Origin: Chloroflexales bacterium ZM16-3
GTDB lineage: Bacteria > Chloroflexota > Chloroflexia > Chloroflexales > Chloroflexaceae
Direction: 5' to 3'
Length of the DNA: 64,000 bases
Assembly: GCA_004138175.2 (NCBI GenBank)
Contig: RYFE02000021.1
Location: forward strand, 25,505-89,504
In this document: one piece after another, positions 44,363 through 54,245 of the stretch
How the letters are laid out: each line of letters starts with the position of its first letter
Numbering within the stretch: position 1 is the stretch's first letter
Program-made: the position numbers and the translations under genes
Notes under the pieces: model-generated
The model's database searches: none
The model's input: only the letters and a program-made list of their open reading frames with translations
What the model was told of the DNA's origin: nothing

Positions 44363-45071
44363 TGGACACCACCCCCCGCACCCTTGCCTCAGCCTGCATG
44401 ATCGCCGCATCCATTGCCGCCGCAGGCGCTTCTAGCACCCGGCCGTGGCCCACGCCCATACGGCTCGGGCCGAGGTCGCGCAGACGGTGGGCCGTCTCCA
44501 GCGCCGCCTGTAGGCTCCATGTCGCCAGGGCAGGCAGCGGGAAGAGCGGGCGCATCACCCCGGCAACCGCCATGCCGCCGAGGGTCTGGAAGGAGTCACC
44601 GGCGATCAGCGAGCCGTCGCGCGTATCGAAGAAAGCCATCTGGCCAGGGGTGTGGCCGGGCGCGGCCACCGCGCGCAGCGAGCCGACCCTATCGCCGTCG
44701 TTCAGCAGCAGGCCGGGCCGCGTGACAACCTTCGGGAAGCCGCCGCGCAGCCGGGCGTAGGACTCGCTCGGGTCGAGTGACAGGTCGCCAGCCAGAAAGC
44801 GCGCCTCGCGGGTGCCGATCGCCACCGTGGCCTCGGGCAGGGCCGCCGCCAGCGCATCCAGCGAGCCGACGTGGTCCATATGGGCGTGGGTGAGGACGAT
44901 CCGCCTGATCGGCGCGCCCAGATCTTGAGCCGCAGCCAGGATCGCCGGGGCCGCGCCCGCCATGCCCGCGTCGATCAGAGTCAGTCCGTCGTCCTCACGC
45001 ACTAGGTAGCAGTTCATCGACCAGAGCTGGGTCAGCTGAAGCATATACTCGCCGTGCTGATTGCGCTGCAT
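44352..45071 (-). CDS. Metallo-beta-lactamase-fold hydrolase
   Basis: A 239-residue MBL-fold hydrolase. Zinc ligands are visible as THAHMDHVG (HxHxDH), APGHTPGQMAF, AGDSFQTLGG and VGHGRVLEAP. No signal peptide is present. Members of this group hydrolyse thioesters, lactones or related small molecules, and the substrate cannot be told. GGAG lies 9 bases before the ATG at 45071. It is the first gene of a two-gene operon with the TetR regulator, which points to an inducible detoxification or signal-degrading role. Confidence 0.85.
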   Translation of the reverse strand: MQRNQHGEYMLQLTQLWSMNCYLVREDDGLTLIDAGMAGAAPAILAAAQDLGAPIRRIVLTHAHMDHVGSLDALAAALPEATVAIGTREARFLAGDLSLDPSESYARLRGGFPKVVTRPGLLLNDGDRVGSLRAVAAPGHTPGQMAFFDTRDGSLIAGDSFQTLGGMAVAGVMRPLFPLPALATWSLQAALETAHRLRDLGPSRMGVGHGRVLEAPAAAMDAAIMQAEARVRGVVSSGS

Positions 45072-45109
45072 TGGGGGTCTCCTTTCGCGCATGTCCCGTT
45101 CTGTTAACT

Positions 45110-45130
45110 GTATTAGTTATAAACTAATAC
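45110..45130. promoter_or_regulatory. TetR-type operator, 9-bp inverted repeat
   Basis: Arms GTATTAGTT and AACTAATAC around ATA. It covers the -10 box of the MBL-tetR promoter and is AT-rich in a GC-rich setting. An extra ACTATTAGC half-like motif follows. Confidence 0.75.
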
Positions 45131-45144
45131 TATTAGCTTGTCAA
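45116..45144 (-). promoter_or_regulatory. Promoter TTGACA-17-TATAAC of the MBL-tetR operon
   Basis: On the minus strand a perfect -35 (45144-45139), a 17-base spacer and TATAAC (45121-45116). The operator overlaps the -10, the classic layout of TetR autorepression. Confidence 0.82.
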
Positions 45145-45163
45145 GAGGCAATCAGCCCCAATG

Positions 45164-45172
45164 TGGTACCAT
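45164..45172 (+). promoter_or_regulatory. Extended -10 TGGTACCAT before the carbonic anhydrase gene
   Basis: The motif ends 7 bases before the ATG at 45180, so the transcript would begin at or next to the start codon. No Shine-Dalgarno is present. Divergent from the MBL-tetR promoter by about 20 bases. Confidence 0.45.
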
Positions 45173-45179
45173 ATGGCCT

Positions 45180-45839
45180 ATGGATGATCTCACACCACTC
45201 CTCAATGGAAACCGGGCCTGGGCCGCAGCGATGACCGCCGAGGACCCCGATTTTTTCCAGCGGCTCATCAGCCAGCAGAGCCCAGAGTACTTCTGGATCG
45301 GCTGCTCCGACAGCCGCGTCCCCTCCACCCAGCTCGTCGGCATGCTGCCGGGCGACATGTTCGTCCACCGCAACGTCGCCAACGTCGTGGTTCACTCCGA
45401 CCTGAACTTCCTATCGGTGCTCCACTATGCCGTCGCCGTGCTGAAGGTGCGCCACGTCATCGTCTGCGGGCACCACGGCTGCGGCGGTGTTCATGAGGCT
45501 CTCTCCAACACCCATGTCGGCCTGGTAGACAACTGGCTGCGCCACGTGCAGGACGTGCGCAACAAGCACGCGGCGATCATCGACGCGTGCGACAGCCTCG
45601 ATGAGCAGCTCCACCAGCTCTGCACGCTCAACGTGATCGAGCAGGTGGTGAACGTCTGCCAGACAACCGTGATGCAGCAGGCATGGGCGCAGGGCCAGCG
45701 GATCGCCGTCCACGGCCTCATCTACGATCTCGCTGACGGGCTGCTCCAAGATCTCGCGCTCCAGGTGACGAGGCCCCAGGATCTGGGCGACCAGTACGCC
45801 CGCGCCGTCGCCCAGGTCGCCGATTCACGAGGTAGCTGA
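45180..45839 (+). CDS. can: Beta-carbonic anhydrase
   Basis: A 219-residue zinc enzyme interconverting CO2 and bicarbonate. Zinc ligands Cys42, Asp44 (GCSDSRVPSTQ), His98 and Cys101 (CGHHGCGGV) occupy the same positions as in the E. coli Can enzyme, and Asp44-Arg46 form the dyad. FVHRNVANVV and HSDLNFLSVLHYAVAVL are present. The stop codon overlaps the start of the next gene by one base (TGATG), so the two are translationally coupled. Confidence 0.94.
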   Translation: MDDLTPLLNGNRAWAAAMTAEDPDFFQRLISQQSPEYFWIGCSDSRVPSTQLVGMLPGDMFVHRNVANVVVHSDLNFLSVLHYAVAVLKVRHVIVCGHHGCGGVHEALSNTHVGLVDNWLRHVQDVRNKHAAIIDACDSLDEQLHQLCTLNVIEQVVNVCQTTVMQQAWAQGQRIAVHGLIYDLADGLLQDLALQVTRPQDLGDQYARAVAQVADSRGS

Positions 45840-47524
45840 TGCACATCGAAGACCGCGCCGTCCGCGCGCCGCTCGATCTCTTCCACCGCACCTACCACTC
45901 GCTGCTGCGCAGCACCGGCGAGATCCAGATCCAGGCGCTGATCGAGCCGTTCGCCTCCTGTGAACCGAGCCTGCACCACGGCGCACGCGCCGAGCAGCCC
46001 GACCTCTCGGCCCTGACCTACACCTCGCTCCGTCTGCCTGCCTGCGTCGATAGGGTGCGCCTCGTGCTGCTCGGCCAGTCCCACGAGGTCTTCGCCCGCC
46101 AGGGCTACGGCGCGGTCACGGACTGGCAGCCGGTGAGCGCGCCCGGACGACGGCGCAAGATGTTCTTCGACGGCAAAGAGACCCTGGCGGTGCTGGTGGC
46201 CAGCCCCTCGGATCTGGACGACATCGTCCCGATGCTGGTGTCGTTTCAGCTGGAGTGGAACAAGATCCACGCGCTGCTGAGCGGGCTGCGCGCCGAGCAG
46301 CTGTCTGCGCTGGATGACGCGGGGCTGGCGCAGGCGCTCGGCCTGGCGGGCGAGGATGTGGCCCGGCTGCGCACGATCTGGGGGGGGGCGACCGCCGAGC
46401 GGCTCGGCATGATCGCCTGGCACAAGAAGCGCTTCGCCGTGCGTATGCTGGGCGGCTCGCTGATCGACTACGAGCGGGCCGTGCTGCGCTGGTGGATCAA
46501 CATCGAGGAGTCGCTGCCCGGCCTGAACCTGCGCGAGCGCCCGCTCTACTTTGTGTCAAGCAACACCCACAGCCTGATCAACCTGCTCTCGGGATTCGCC
46601 CTGCGCAACAGCGACGAGCTGCTGGGCTACATCCGCCGCGACGAGCACGCCGGGCTGCTGGCCGAGCACCGCAAGATCGTCGATGAGCAGGTGCCCTCGT
46701 CGCTGGAGAACTTCCTCTACTACGTGCAGAAGAAGTACCAGTCCGACCCAGACAGCGCGCCCTACTTCGCCCGCCGCGCCAAGGCCGAGGCATCTCTGGG
46801 CATCCACCGCATACCCTCACGCTTCTACGTAGACGTGGACGCGCAGGTGATCGAGCTAGGGTGGCTCGACCCGGCCATGCTCGACCCGCGCATCCGGGTG
46901 GCCGGGGCCGAGAAGCTGCGCAACAGCGACGCCCTGCTGCTCAACATCGACTACCCGCTCGGCCTGTCCGCTTACCAGATCCTCAAGCTGGTGGCCCGCA
47001 GCGTCAGCGAGGTGCGCGGCGTCTATGTGATCGGCAAGGCTGCCACGCTCAACGGCAAGATCGGCGATGTGCTCATCCCCGACGCCGTCTACGACGAGCA
47101 CACCGCCAACCACTATAGCTTCGTGCCGGCATTCAGCGCGGCCGACGTGGAGCCCTACCTCGCCCACGGCAGCGTCCTCGACAACCAGAAGGCGCTCACC
47201 TCGCGCGGCACCTTCTTGCAGAACGAGGCGTTCCTCGATGCGCTCTACCGCGACTTCTTCACCGACCTGGAGATGGAGGCCGGTCCCTACCTAAACGCGA
47301 TCTATGAGCAGAGCGTGGCCGTGCGCTACCCCGAGGGCCAGACGATCAGCCTGCTCCGCCCGCCCTTCGACATCGGCTTCCTGCACTACGCCTCGGACAC
47401 GCCCTACAGCAAGGGCATGAACCTCGGCGCGCGCAACCTCTCCTACTTCGGCATGGACCCGACCTACGCCACATCCCTCGCCATTGCCCGGCGCATCCTC
47501 CAGCAGGAGGTTGGTCGGCTTTAA
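45839..47524 (+). CDS. Conserved protein of unknown function, possible nucleoside-phosphorylase-like C-terminus (DUF6909-like)
   Basis: A 561-residue soluble protein without signal peptide or membrane segment. I do not recognise a defined function; it may belong to the DUF6909 family. The N-terminal two thirds contain conserved-looking aromatic and charged stretches (MIAWHKKRFAVRMLGGSLID, RWWINIEESLPGLNL, YFVSSNTHSLINLLSGFAL). The C-terminal region around 390-425 (VYVIGKAATLNGKIGDVLIP) and FTDLEMEAGPYLNAIYE (about 473-489) resembles the G-K-A-x-T-L-x-G-x-I-G-D and M-E motifs of purine nucleoside phosphorylase/AMP nucleosidase folds. Coupling to carbonic anhydrase suggests a linked role. The fold suggestion is inference. 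Confidence 0.6.
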   Translation: MHIEDRAVRAPLDLFHRTYHSLLRSTGEIQIQALIEPFASCEPSLHHGARAEQPDLSALTYTSLRLPACVDRVRLVLLGQSHEVFARQGYGAVTDWQPVSAPGRRRKMFFDGKETLAVLVASPSDLDDIVPMLVSFQLEWNKIHALLSGLRAEQLSALDDAGLAQALGLAGEDVARLRTIWGGATAERLGMIAWHKKRFAVRMLGGSLIDYERAVLRWWINIEESLPGLNLRERPLYFVSSNTHSLINLLSGFALRNSDELLGYIRRDEHAGLLAEHRKIVDEQVPSSLENFLYYVQKKYQSDPDSAPYFARRAKAEASLGIHRIPSRFYVDVDAQVIELGWLDPAMLDPRIRVAGAEKLRNSDALLLNIDYPLGLSAYQILKLVARSVSEVRGVYVIGKAATLNGKIGDVLIPDAVYDEHTANHYSFVPAFSAADVEPYLAHGSVLDNQKALTSRGTFLQNEAFLDALYRDFFTDLEMEAGPYLNAIYEQSVAVRYPEGQTISLLRPPFDIGFLHYASDTPYSKGMNLGARNLSYFGMDPTYATSLAIARRILQQEVGRL

Positions 47525-47593
47525 TGGTGAATGGTGAATGGTGAATGTCCGAGCATTCACCATTCACCATTCACCATTCACCATTCACCATTC
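47525..47593. repeat. AATGGTG heptamer hairpin filling a convergent junction
   Basis: Three to four AATGGTG units, a short loop around GTCCGAGC, then five CATTCAC-phase units. It occupies the entire spacer between two stop codons. Confidence 0.92.
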
Positions 47594-50500
47594 CTACCCC
47601 CACCCCTTCAGCTCGCTTGCCCATGCCCGCCCGGCGCGCAGCAGCCGCTCCTGGTAGCGCTCCAGCAGCACGTAGGCGGCGATCATCAGCAGGCCGACGA
47701 CCCCGAAGAGCACCCACTGGTTTGTGATCTGCACGTTGTCCACAACCATCCAGAGCACCCCGGCGACGAAGAAGCTCACGCCAGCGAGGAAGGGCACGCG
47801 CAGGCGCAGCAGGACTCCGTAGGCCACAACCACCAGGGCCTCGCCGCAGAGCAGTAGCTCGTAGAGCGCGCCGCCCCCGCGCATGGCCTGGCCGAGGGTT
47901 GCGCCCAGCAGCAGCATCGCCGCCCCGGCCTCGATCACCTGTGAGACCTTGCGCCGCCCCTGGAAGCGGCGCAGCCCGGCGGCCAGGGCCAGCAGGTAGA
48001 TGCCCGCCGGTAGCACGTAGCCCTGGATCTCGCGCACACCCCAGTCGGCAAGCTGACACATCCCGGCGGCAACCAGGGCCGCACCGGCGGCGTAGCCATA
48101 GCCGATCTGGCGTAGCCGCACGGCCAGGGTGGCCAGCAGCAGCCCCAGACTGGCCATGGCGAAGGTGAGCGCCGGTAGGTCGCGTCCAAGCGGGATTTCG
48201 GCGACAATCCCGACGACCAGCAGCAGCGCGAGGCCGAGCGGGCCAAGGCTGCTCGGCCGACGCCAGTGCGCGCCGTTCAGCCGCTCTAGCCCCCAGCCGA
48301 TCAGCACGACCCCGAGCATCTCGATGATCACCCAGGACGCCTCCCAATCCTGAGCCGCGCCCAGGGCGCCCGGGGCCAGCCAGGAGGCCAGGAGGGCCAT
48401 GCCAACGCCAAGCCAGGTGACATCCTCGCGTCGCTCGAACCAGGCCACCGCCCCGGCGATCAGGGCCAGGGCCAGCGCGGCCACCGCGAGGGCCGGGCGT
48501 TCGCCCCAGGCCAGGCCCAACGCCAGCCCGCCGCTGAACCCCGCCGCCGCGTAGATCGGGAGTCGGGAGTTGGGAGTCGGGAGTCGGGGGGCCGCCGCTG
48601 AGATCTTCCGGCTGGGGGGTTGAGTCCGCAGCCAGATCGCGCCAGCGGCTTGGGCGGCGGCGGCCACCAGCATCATCGGGGCGAGCTGCGGGTAGCTGAG
48701 GGCGGGCATCCGCCAGAGTGTTAGTGCGAGGGCGGCCAGATCTGCGCTGGCCAGGGCCGCCGTATAGAGCCAGGGCTGCCGCTCGCGGCGGGCGACCATG
48801 GCCAGCAGCAGGCCAGCGCCCGCCAGCCCGAGTGCCAGATAGCCGTTATGACCCTCGGCCAGGGCGACAGCAACCAGCCCCAGGCCCGCAGCCATCCCGG
48901 CGATGGCTGGCAGCGCCCGCAGCGGATCGCGCCAGATCTGCCAGCGCGGCGTGGGTCGGCCAGCAACTGCCCAGCCCAGGGTATAGATCGCCAGCGCCTC
49001 GGCCATGCCCCATGCCAGGCTCGGCATCACTGTCAGCCCCAGGGCGCGGTGCAGGATGCCCATGCCGAGGGCGAGCAGGGCCGGGGCACCCCAGGGTGCC
49101 AGATCGCTGATCTCGCCGGTCGCCACCACGCCGAGGATGGCGGCCAGGCCCAGAGCCACGCCCGCCAGGTAGGCGTCGCCGCTGGCGGCGATCAGCAGGG
49201 CACCTGCCCCGCCAATGGCCGCCGCCGTATAGCTCGGTGCGCCGGGGAGTCGCTGCGCGCCGAGCAGCAGGCTGGTGATCGAGCGACGTCGCCAGAGCGC
49301 AGAGAGCGCCTGGATCGCCACCGCAGCCAGCAGGATCAGGCTCGCGCCCTCGGCAGGGCCGCCGGGCAGCAGCCATGTACTAGCGTGGAGCAGGCCCATA
49401 TCCAGCGCGACCCAGGAGGAGGACAGCAGCCAGGGCTGCCGGTAGCGCCAGCTGGCCAAGCCGTAGAGGCCAGCCATAGAAAGCCAGGTCAGCGCCTGGT
49501 GCGACGGGTCGCCGCCGGCGAGCAGCGGGGCTGCGGTGAGCAGGACCAGGCCAGCCTGCTCGTAGGGCAGCGCGTATGCGCGGGCGGCCCGCGCCCGCAT
49601 GGTCTGGCCCAGCAGTCCGAGGGCGACGACAAGGGCGCAGGCTACCAGAGCCAAATCGCCCGCCGCAGGCAGCCACCCGGTGTAGAAGCCGCGCTGGGCG
49701 GCCAGCATCACCCCAGCGATCAGCAGGGCTGCCGCCGGGTAGCCGACCCGCTCCTTCCGCCAGACCCACGACATGAGGGCGAGGGTAGTGGCCAGCGCGA
49801 GGATCGCCAGGCTCTCGGCGAGACTCGCGCCGCCTGCCATCATGATCGACAGGCTGATCTTCCCCAGGATAAGCATGCCAGAGAATATGGCCCAGCCGAG
49901 AGCGGGCCACGTCCAGTGGCGCTCGGTTCCCCGGCGCAGCAGGCTGCCGCCGATGGCGTAGCTGGCTGTGTAGGCCACCCCCGCCCAGATCCACCAGGTC
50001 GCGGAGAGCGCGGGCGCACGCAGCAGGGCCAGCCCGCCAGCCATCAGGGCGCTGCCGAGGGCGAGGGCCGCCCACAGGCTACCTTTACGCAGTGTCGCTT
50101 GGAAGCCCCAGACCAGGGCCAGCAGCACTGCGCCGGCCACCCAGGTGCGCTCATCGAACAGGGTGGCTGTTCCGGCGGCCATGGCCACCAGCGCACCGAC
50201 CGCCTGGAGCGTCCGGTCGTAGCTGCGGCGCGCCCGGCCCGGCCACCAGCGGGCGCCAGCGAAGTAGGCCGCCGCCAGAGGCAGCAGGACAAGGCCGCGC
50301 ACCCCAGCGCTCAGCGCGCTCAGGTCGAGCAGCGCCCTCAGCCAAGCAGGGAGTAGCAGGGCCGCCAGGGCCAGACCAGCCGTGGCAATTTTGTAGCGCT
50401 GTGCGCCGATCCAGGCCATCTGGCCGCGCTCTACCAGGGCGATCACCGCCATGCCCAGCGCCACCAGCAGCGGCAGGGCCATCCGGGCGACTTCGGGGTC

Positions 50501-51937
50501 GATCAGGGAGGGGATGATTGCCACACCGACCAGCAGTGGGGCGATCAGGAGGATCGGTCGGGCCAGCGGCAGCCTGTCGTCCTCTAGGGCCACGCTCATG
50601 CCCAGATAGGCGAGGGCAAGCGCGGCGAGAGCAGGCGGCCAGAGCTGGCCGGGGAGGCCCGCAGCGTCGATGCCGAGGCAGACGGCGGCGGGCAGCAGCA
50701 GGGCCGCCAGCAGCGCCCACACCGGGCGCGGGTCGAGCCAGGCCGCCACCACATAGAAGATCGCCGCCAGCCCCAGGACGCTGGAGATCGCAGGCGTGCC
50801 AGCCATCCCGCTGACGCCAAGGAGCAGCTCGCTCAGCGTGGCGACGGGCAGCGCGATGTGGGCGACCCAGCGCGGCCCGGCGGACAGCGCCGCCGCGCGC
50901 GGGCGCAGCCACACAGACAGGGCGATATAGCCAGCCAGCAGCGGAATGAGCGGCGCGGCCAGCCACGCGGCATCGACGCCGAACTGCACGGCGAGCGCGG
51001 CGCTGACGCCAGCAATAGCCGCCGAGAAGCTGTAGAAGCCCCGGCCCGTGCGCCACGCGGCCAGCAGGTAGAGCGGGAGGCTCAGCAGCGAGACCGTCAG
51101 CCATGATGCGCGCGGGGCCATTGCGAGCAGCCCGGGGCGGGTGAGGGCAAAGGCTACCACCGGCACCAGCAGACCGGCCACAGCCTGGAGGTTATGCCCG
51201 GCAGTGGTGAGATCAGGCTGACGGATCATCCAGGTGCCGCCAGCCCACAGCCCGCCGACAATACATGCCAGCAAGCCAAACTGGATGAGCGGCGGGAAGC
51301 TGGCCCAGTTGAAGACCACCAGGGTCAGCGCGGAGACGGCGAGCAGGAAGCTGCCCAGAAAGAGCAGGGTGCGGCGTGATGCCAGGGCCACCAGGGCGCT
51401 CAGCAGCTGGCGGCGGGAGTCAGGAGTCGGGAGTCGGGAGTCGGGAGTCGGGAGTTGGGGGACAGGAGTCGGGGGTCGGGGGTCGGGGGTCGGGGGTCGG
51501 GGGGGCTCTGACATTGCTAGCGCAGGTAAGGGGGTGGCATCTAGCACTGGAGCCTGTGGCGCTACGGCGACAGGTATAGCAGATACTGGCAGATCCTCTG
51601 CCCCCCGCGCCCTTGCATCTTCTTCCTGCCCCTCGACTCCTGCCCCCCGACTCCCGACTCCCGACTCCTGTCCCCCGACTCCCGGCACCGCCCACCCAAG
51701 GAGCTTTGCGCGGTCAGCGGCGATCAGGGCGCGCACCTGTGCGACGGGATCGGGCGGGAGACGCCCCGCCGCGCCCCAGCCGACAACGCGGCGGTCGAAT
51801 GCCTCCAGGGCAGCTACGCTCTCGTAGTCGGGACGCCGTCGGGACAGCAGGAAGATAGCGCCGCCGACGAGGAGGACGATCAGCCCGCCGAAACCGAGAA
51901 GAAGCGCCAAAAGGATGAAGATGCCCATGCTGTTCAC
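47594..51937 (-). CDS. Very large polytopic membrane protein of unknown function
   Basis: A 1447-residue protein with an N-terminal membrane segment (about 5-28), a soluble linker (about 30-180) and then dozens of Leu/Ala-rich hydrophobic stretches to the end. It resembles DUF2157/DUF2339/SCO7613-like giant membrane proteins in architecture only. The linker contains repeat-derived sequence (PTPDSRLPTPDSRR and [17 protein letters not shown]), and a second repeat-derived patch (APRLPTPNSRLP) lies at about residues 1118-1130. The start is GTG at 51937 with GGGAGGA 4 bases upstream. An ATG at 51928 is less well placed. No enzymatic motif was found. Confidence 0.75.
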   Translation of the reverse strand: MNSMGIFILLALLLGFGGLIVLLVGGAIFLLSRRRPDYESVAALEAFDRRVVGWGAAGRLPPDPVAQVRALIAADRAKLLGWAVPGVGGQESGVGSRGAGVEGQEEDARARGAEDLPVSAIPVAVAPQAPVLDATPLPALAMSEPPRPPTPDPRPPTPVPQLPTPDSRLPTPDSRRQLLSALVALASRRTLLFLGSFLLAVSALTLVVFNWASFPPLIQFGLLACIVGGLWAGGTWMIRQPDLTTAGHNLQAVAGLLVPVVAFALTRPGLLAMAPRASWLTVSLLSLPLYLLAAWRTGRGFYSFSAAIAGVSAALAVQFGVDAAWLAAPLIPLLAGYIALSVWLRPRAAALSAGPRWVAHIALPVATLSELLLGVSGMAGTPAISSVLGLAAIFYVVAAWLDPRPVWALLAALLLPAAVCLGIDAAGLPGQLWPPALAALALAYLGMSVALEDDRLPLARPILLIAPLLVGVAIIPSLIDPEVARMALPLLVALGMAVIALVERGQMAWIGAQRYKIATAGLALAALLLPAWLRALLDLSALSAGVRGLVLLPLAAAYFAGARWWPGRARRSYDRTLQAVGALVAMAAGTATLFDERTWVAGAVLLALVWGFQATLRKGSLWAALALGSALMAGGLALLRAPALSATWWIWAGVAYTASYAIGGSLLRRGTERHWTWPALGWAIFSGMLILGKISLSIMMAGGASLAESLAILALATTLALMSWVWRKERVGYPAAALLIAGVMLAAQRGFYTGWLPAAGDLALVACALVVALGLLGQTMRARAARAYALPYEQAGLVLLTAAPLLAGGDPSHQALTWLSMAGLYGLASWRYRQPWLLSSSWVALDMGLLHASTWLLPGGPAEGASLILLAAVAIQALSALWRRRSITSLLLGAQRLPGAPSYTAAAIGGAGALLIAASGDAYLAGVALGLAAILGVVATGEISDLAPWGAPALLALGMGILHRALGLTVMPSLAWGMAEALAIYTLGWAVAGRPTPRWQIWRDPLRALPAIAGMAAGLGLVAVALAEGHNGYLALGLAGAGLLLAMVARRERQPWLYTAALASADLAALALTLWRMPALSYPQLAPMMLVAAAAQAAGAIWLRTQPPSRKISAAAPRLPTPNSRLPIYAAAGFSGGLALGLAWGERPALAVAALALALIAGAVAWFERREDVTWLGVGMALLASWLAPGALGAAQDWEASWVIIEMLGVVLIGWGLERLNGAHWRRPSSLGPLGLALLLVVGIVAEIPLGRDLPALTFAMASLGLLLATLAVRLRQIGYGYAAGAALVAAGMCQLADWGVREIQGYVLPAGIYLLALAAGLRRFQGRRKVSQVIEAGAAMLLLGATLGQAMRGGGALYELLLCGEALVVVAYGVLLRLRVPFLAGVSFFVAGVLWMVVDNVQITNQWVLFGVVGLLMIAAYVLLERYQERLLRAGRAWASELKGWG
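48557..48590. repeat. GGAGTCG heptamers inside the membrane protein gene
   Basis: Four to five 7-bp units in frame, encoding the patch RLPTPNSRLP on the complementary strand. Confidence 0.85.
51412..51686. repeat. GGAGTCG heptamer element inside the membrane protein gene
   Basis: Right-hand units (51412-51500, GGGAGTCGGGAGT and degenerate GGGGTCG) face complementary units (51632-51686) across about 130 bases. Both arms and the loop are translated in frame as the linker. Confidence 0.85.
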
Positions 51938-52072
51938 AACGTCCTCCCAGGTATATATCAGCTCTCTATCATTTACCGTCTGAGACTGTTATGCGTTGCG
52001 CTGAGTGTGCGCGCACTAGCCCCAGGGAGGATCTTTAGGGTGAAGCTCTTGCTGTGCTGTCCTCGCAACCAA

Positions 52073-52101
52073 TTGACACCCCCCCAGCGCCGTGGTACAC
52101 T
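52073..52101 (+). promoter_or_regulatory. Promoter TTGACA-17-TACACT of the pyr operon
   Basis: A perfect -35 at 52073-52078, 17 bases, and TACACT at 52096-52101. It lies directly upstream of the PyrR-binding leader. Confidence 0.82.
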
Positions 52102-52116
52102 CGCATTACCTTTAAC

Positions 52117-52140
52117 ACAGTCCCGTGAGACTGTGAAGGA
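52117..52140 (+). promoter_or_regulatory. PyrR-binding RNA hairpin (pyr leader)
   Basis: ACAGTC-CCGTGA-GACTGT forms the stem-loop, followed by GAAGGA. The core AGUCCCGUGAGACU agrees with the PyrR consensus ARUCCNGNGAGGYU at 13 of 14 positions. Binding of UMP-PyrR would stabilise this hairpin and favour the downstream terminator. Confidence 0.85.
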
Positions 52141-52191
52141 ACAATATATATGCCATATCTTGCGCAACGCCAGCGCTTATCTCTGTGTACT

Positions 52192-52231
52192 CCCGTACCC
52201 CCTGCATGTGGGGATACGGGCTTTTTGTTTT
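52192..52231 (+). terminator. pyr attenuator terminator
   Basis: An 11-bp stem, CCCGTACCCCC against GGGGATACGGG with one mismatch, followed by CTTTTTGTTTT. With the PyrR hairpin upstream it forms a PyrR attenuation system. The rest of 51938-52316 holds no gene. Confidence 0.88.
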
Positions 52232-53788
<1,557 letters not shown>

Positions 53789-53793
53789 TCGCG

Positions 53794-53884
53794 CTGGGGG
53801 CTACGCGCCCCCAGGCCCGTCATTCATGCTGGGGGCTACGCGCCCCCAGGCCCGTCATTCATGCTGGGGGCTACGCGCCCCCAG
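53794..53884. repeat. 35-bp tandem repeat with hairpins between pyrB and pyrC-prime
   Basis: CTGGGGGC-TACGC-GCCCCCAG recurs at 53794, 53829 and 53864 with exact 35-base spacing and the shared spacer GCCCGTCATTCATG. The rest of the 53789-54245 gap holds further GC-rich hairpins (about 54133-54205) and no gene. Confidence 0.88.
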
Positions 53885-54245
53885 GCCCCGCGCCAGAGGG
53901 CCAGCCCTCTGGACTCCCGCGAGGGGCTCCGCCCCTTCGAACCCTGGAATCTTAGGCCGGCGGCGCTTGTATTGCCCGTTGTCATGCCCGCACGCAGGTG
54001 CGGGTGGTCGCACCTCAGCGGCAATGCCGCTGCCGGACACAGGAAAAGCGGCTGGCACAGCCTCACCCGCACCGCGCATAGGCCAAACAACGTGCAGCCC
54101 ACACAAGGCAGCATCAGATTCAGGGGGTCTGGGGGGCGTAGCGCCCCCAGCGGGGGTCCCGGGGGCTGGCCCCCGGGGCGGGGCGCGGGGCGCAGCGCCC
54201 GCATCCGAGGACTCTCTGGTGCGCCGAGAATTAGAGAAAGCACCA

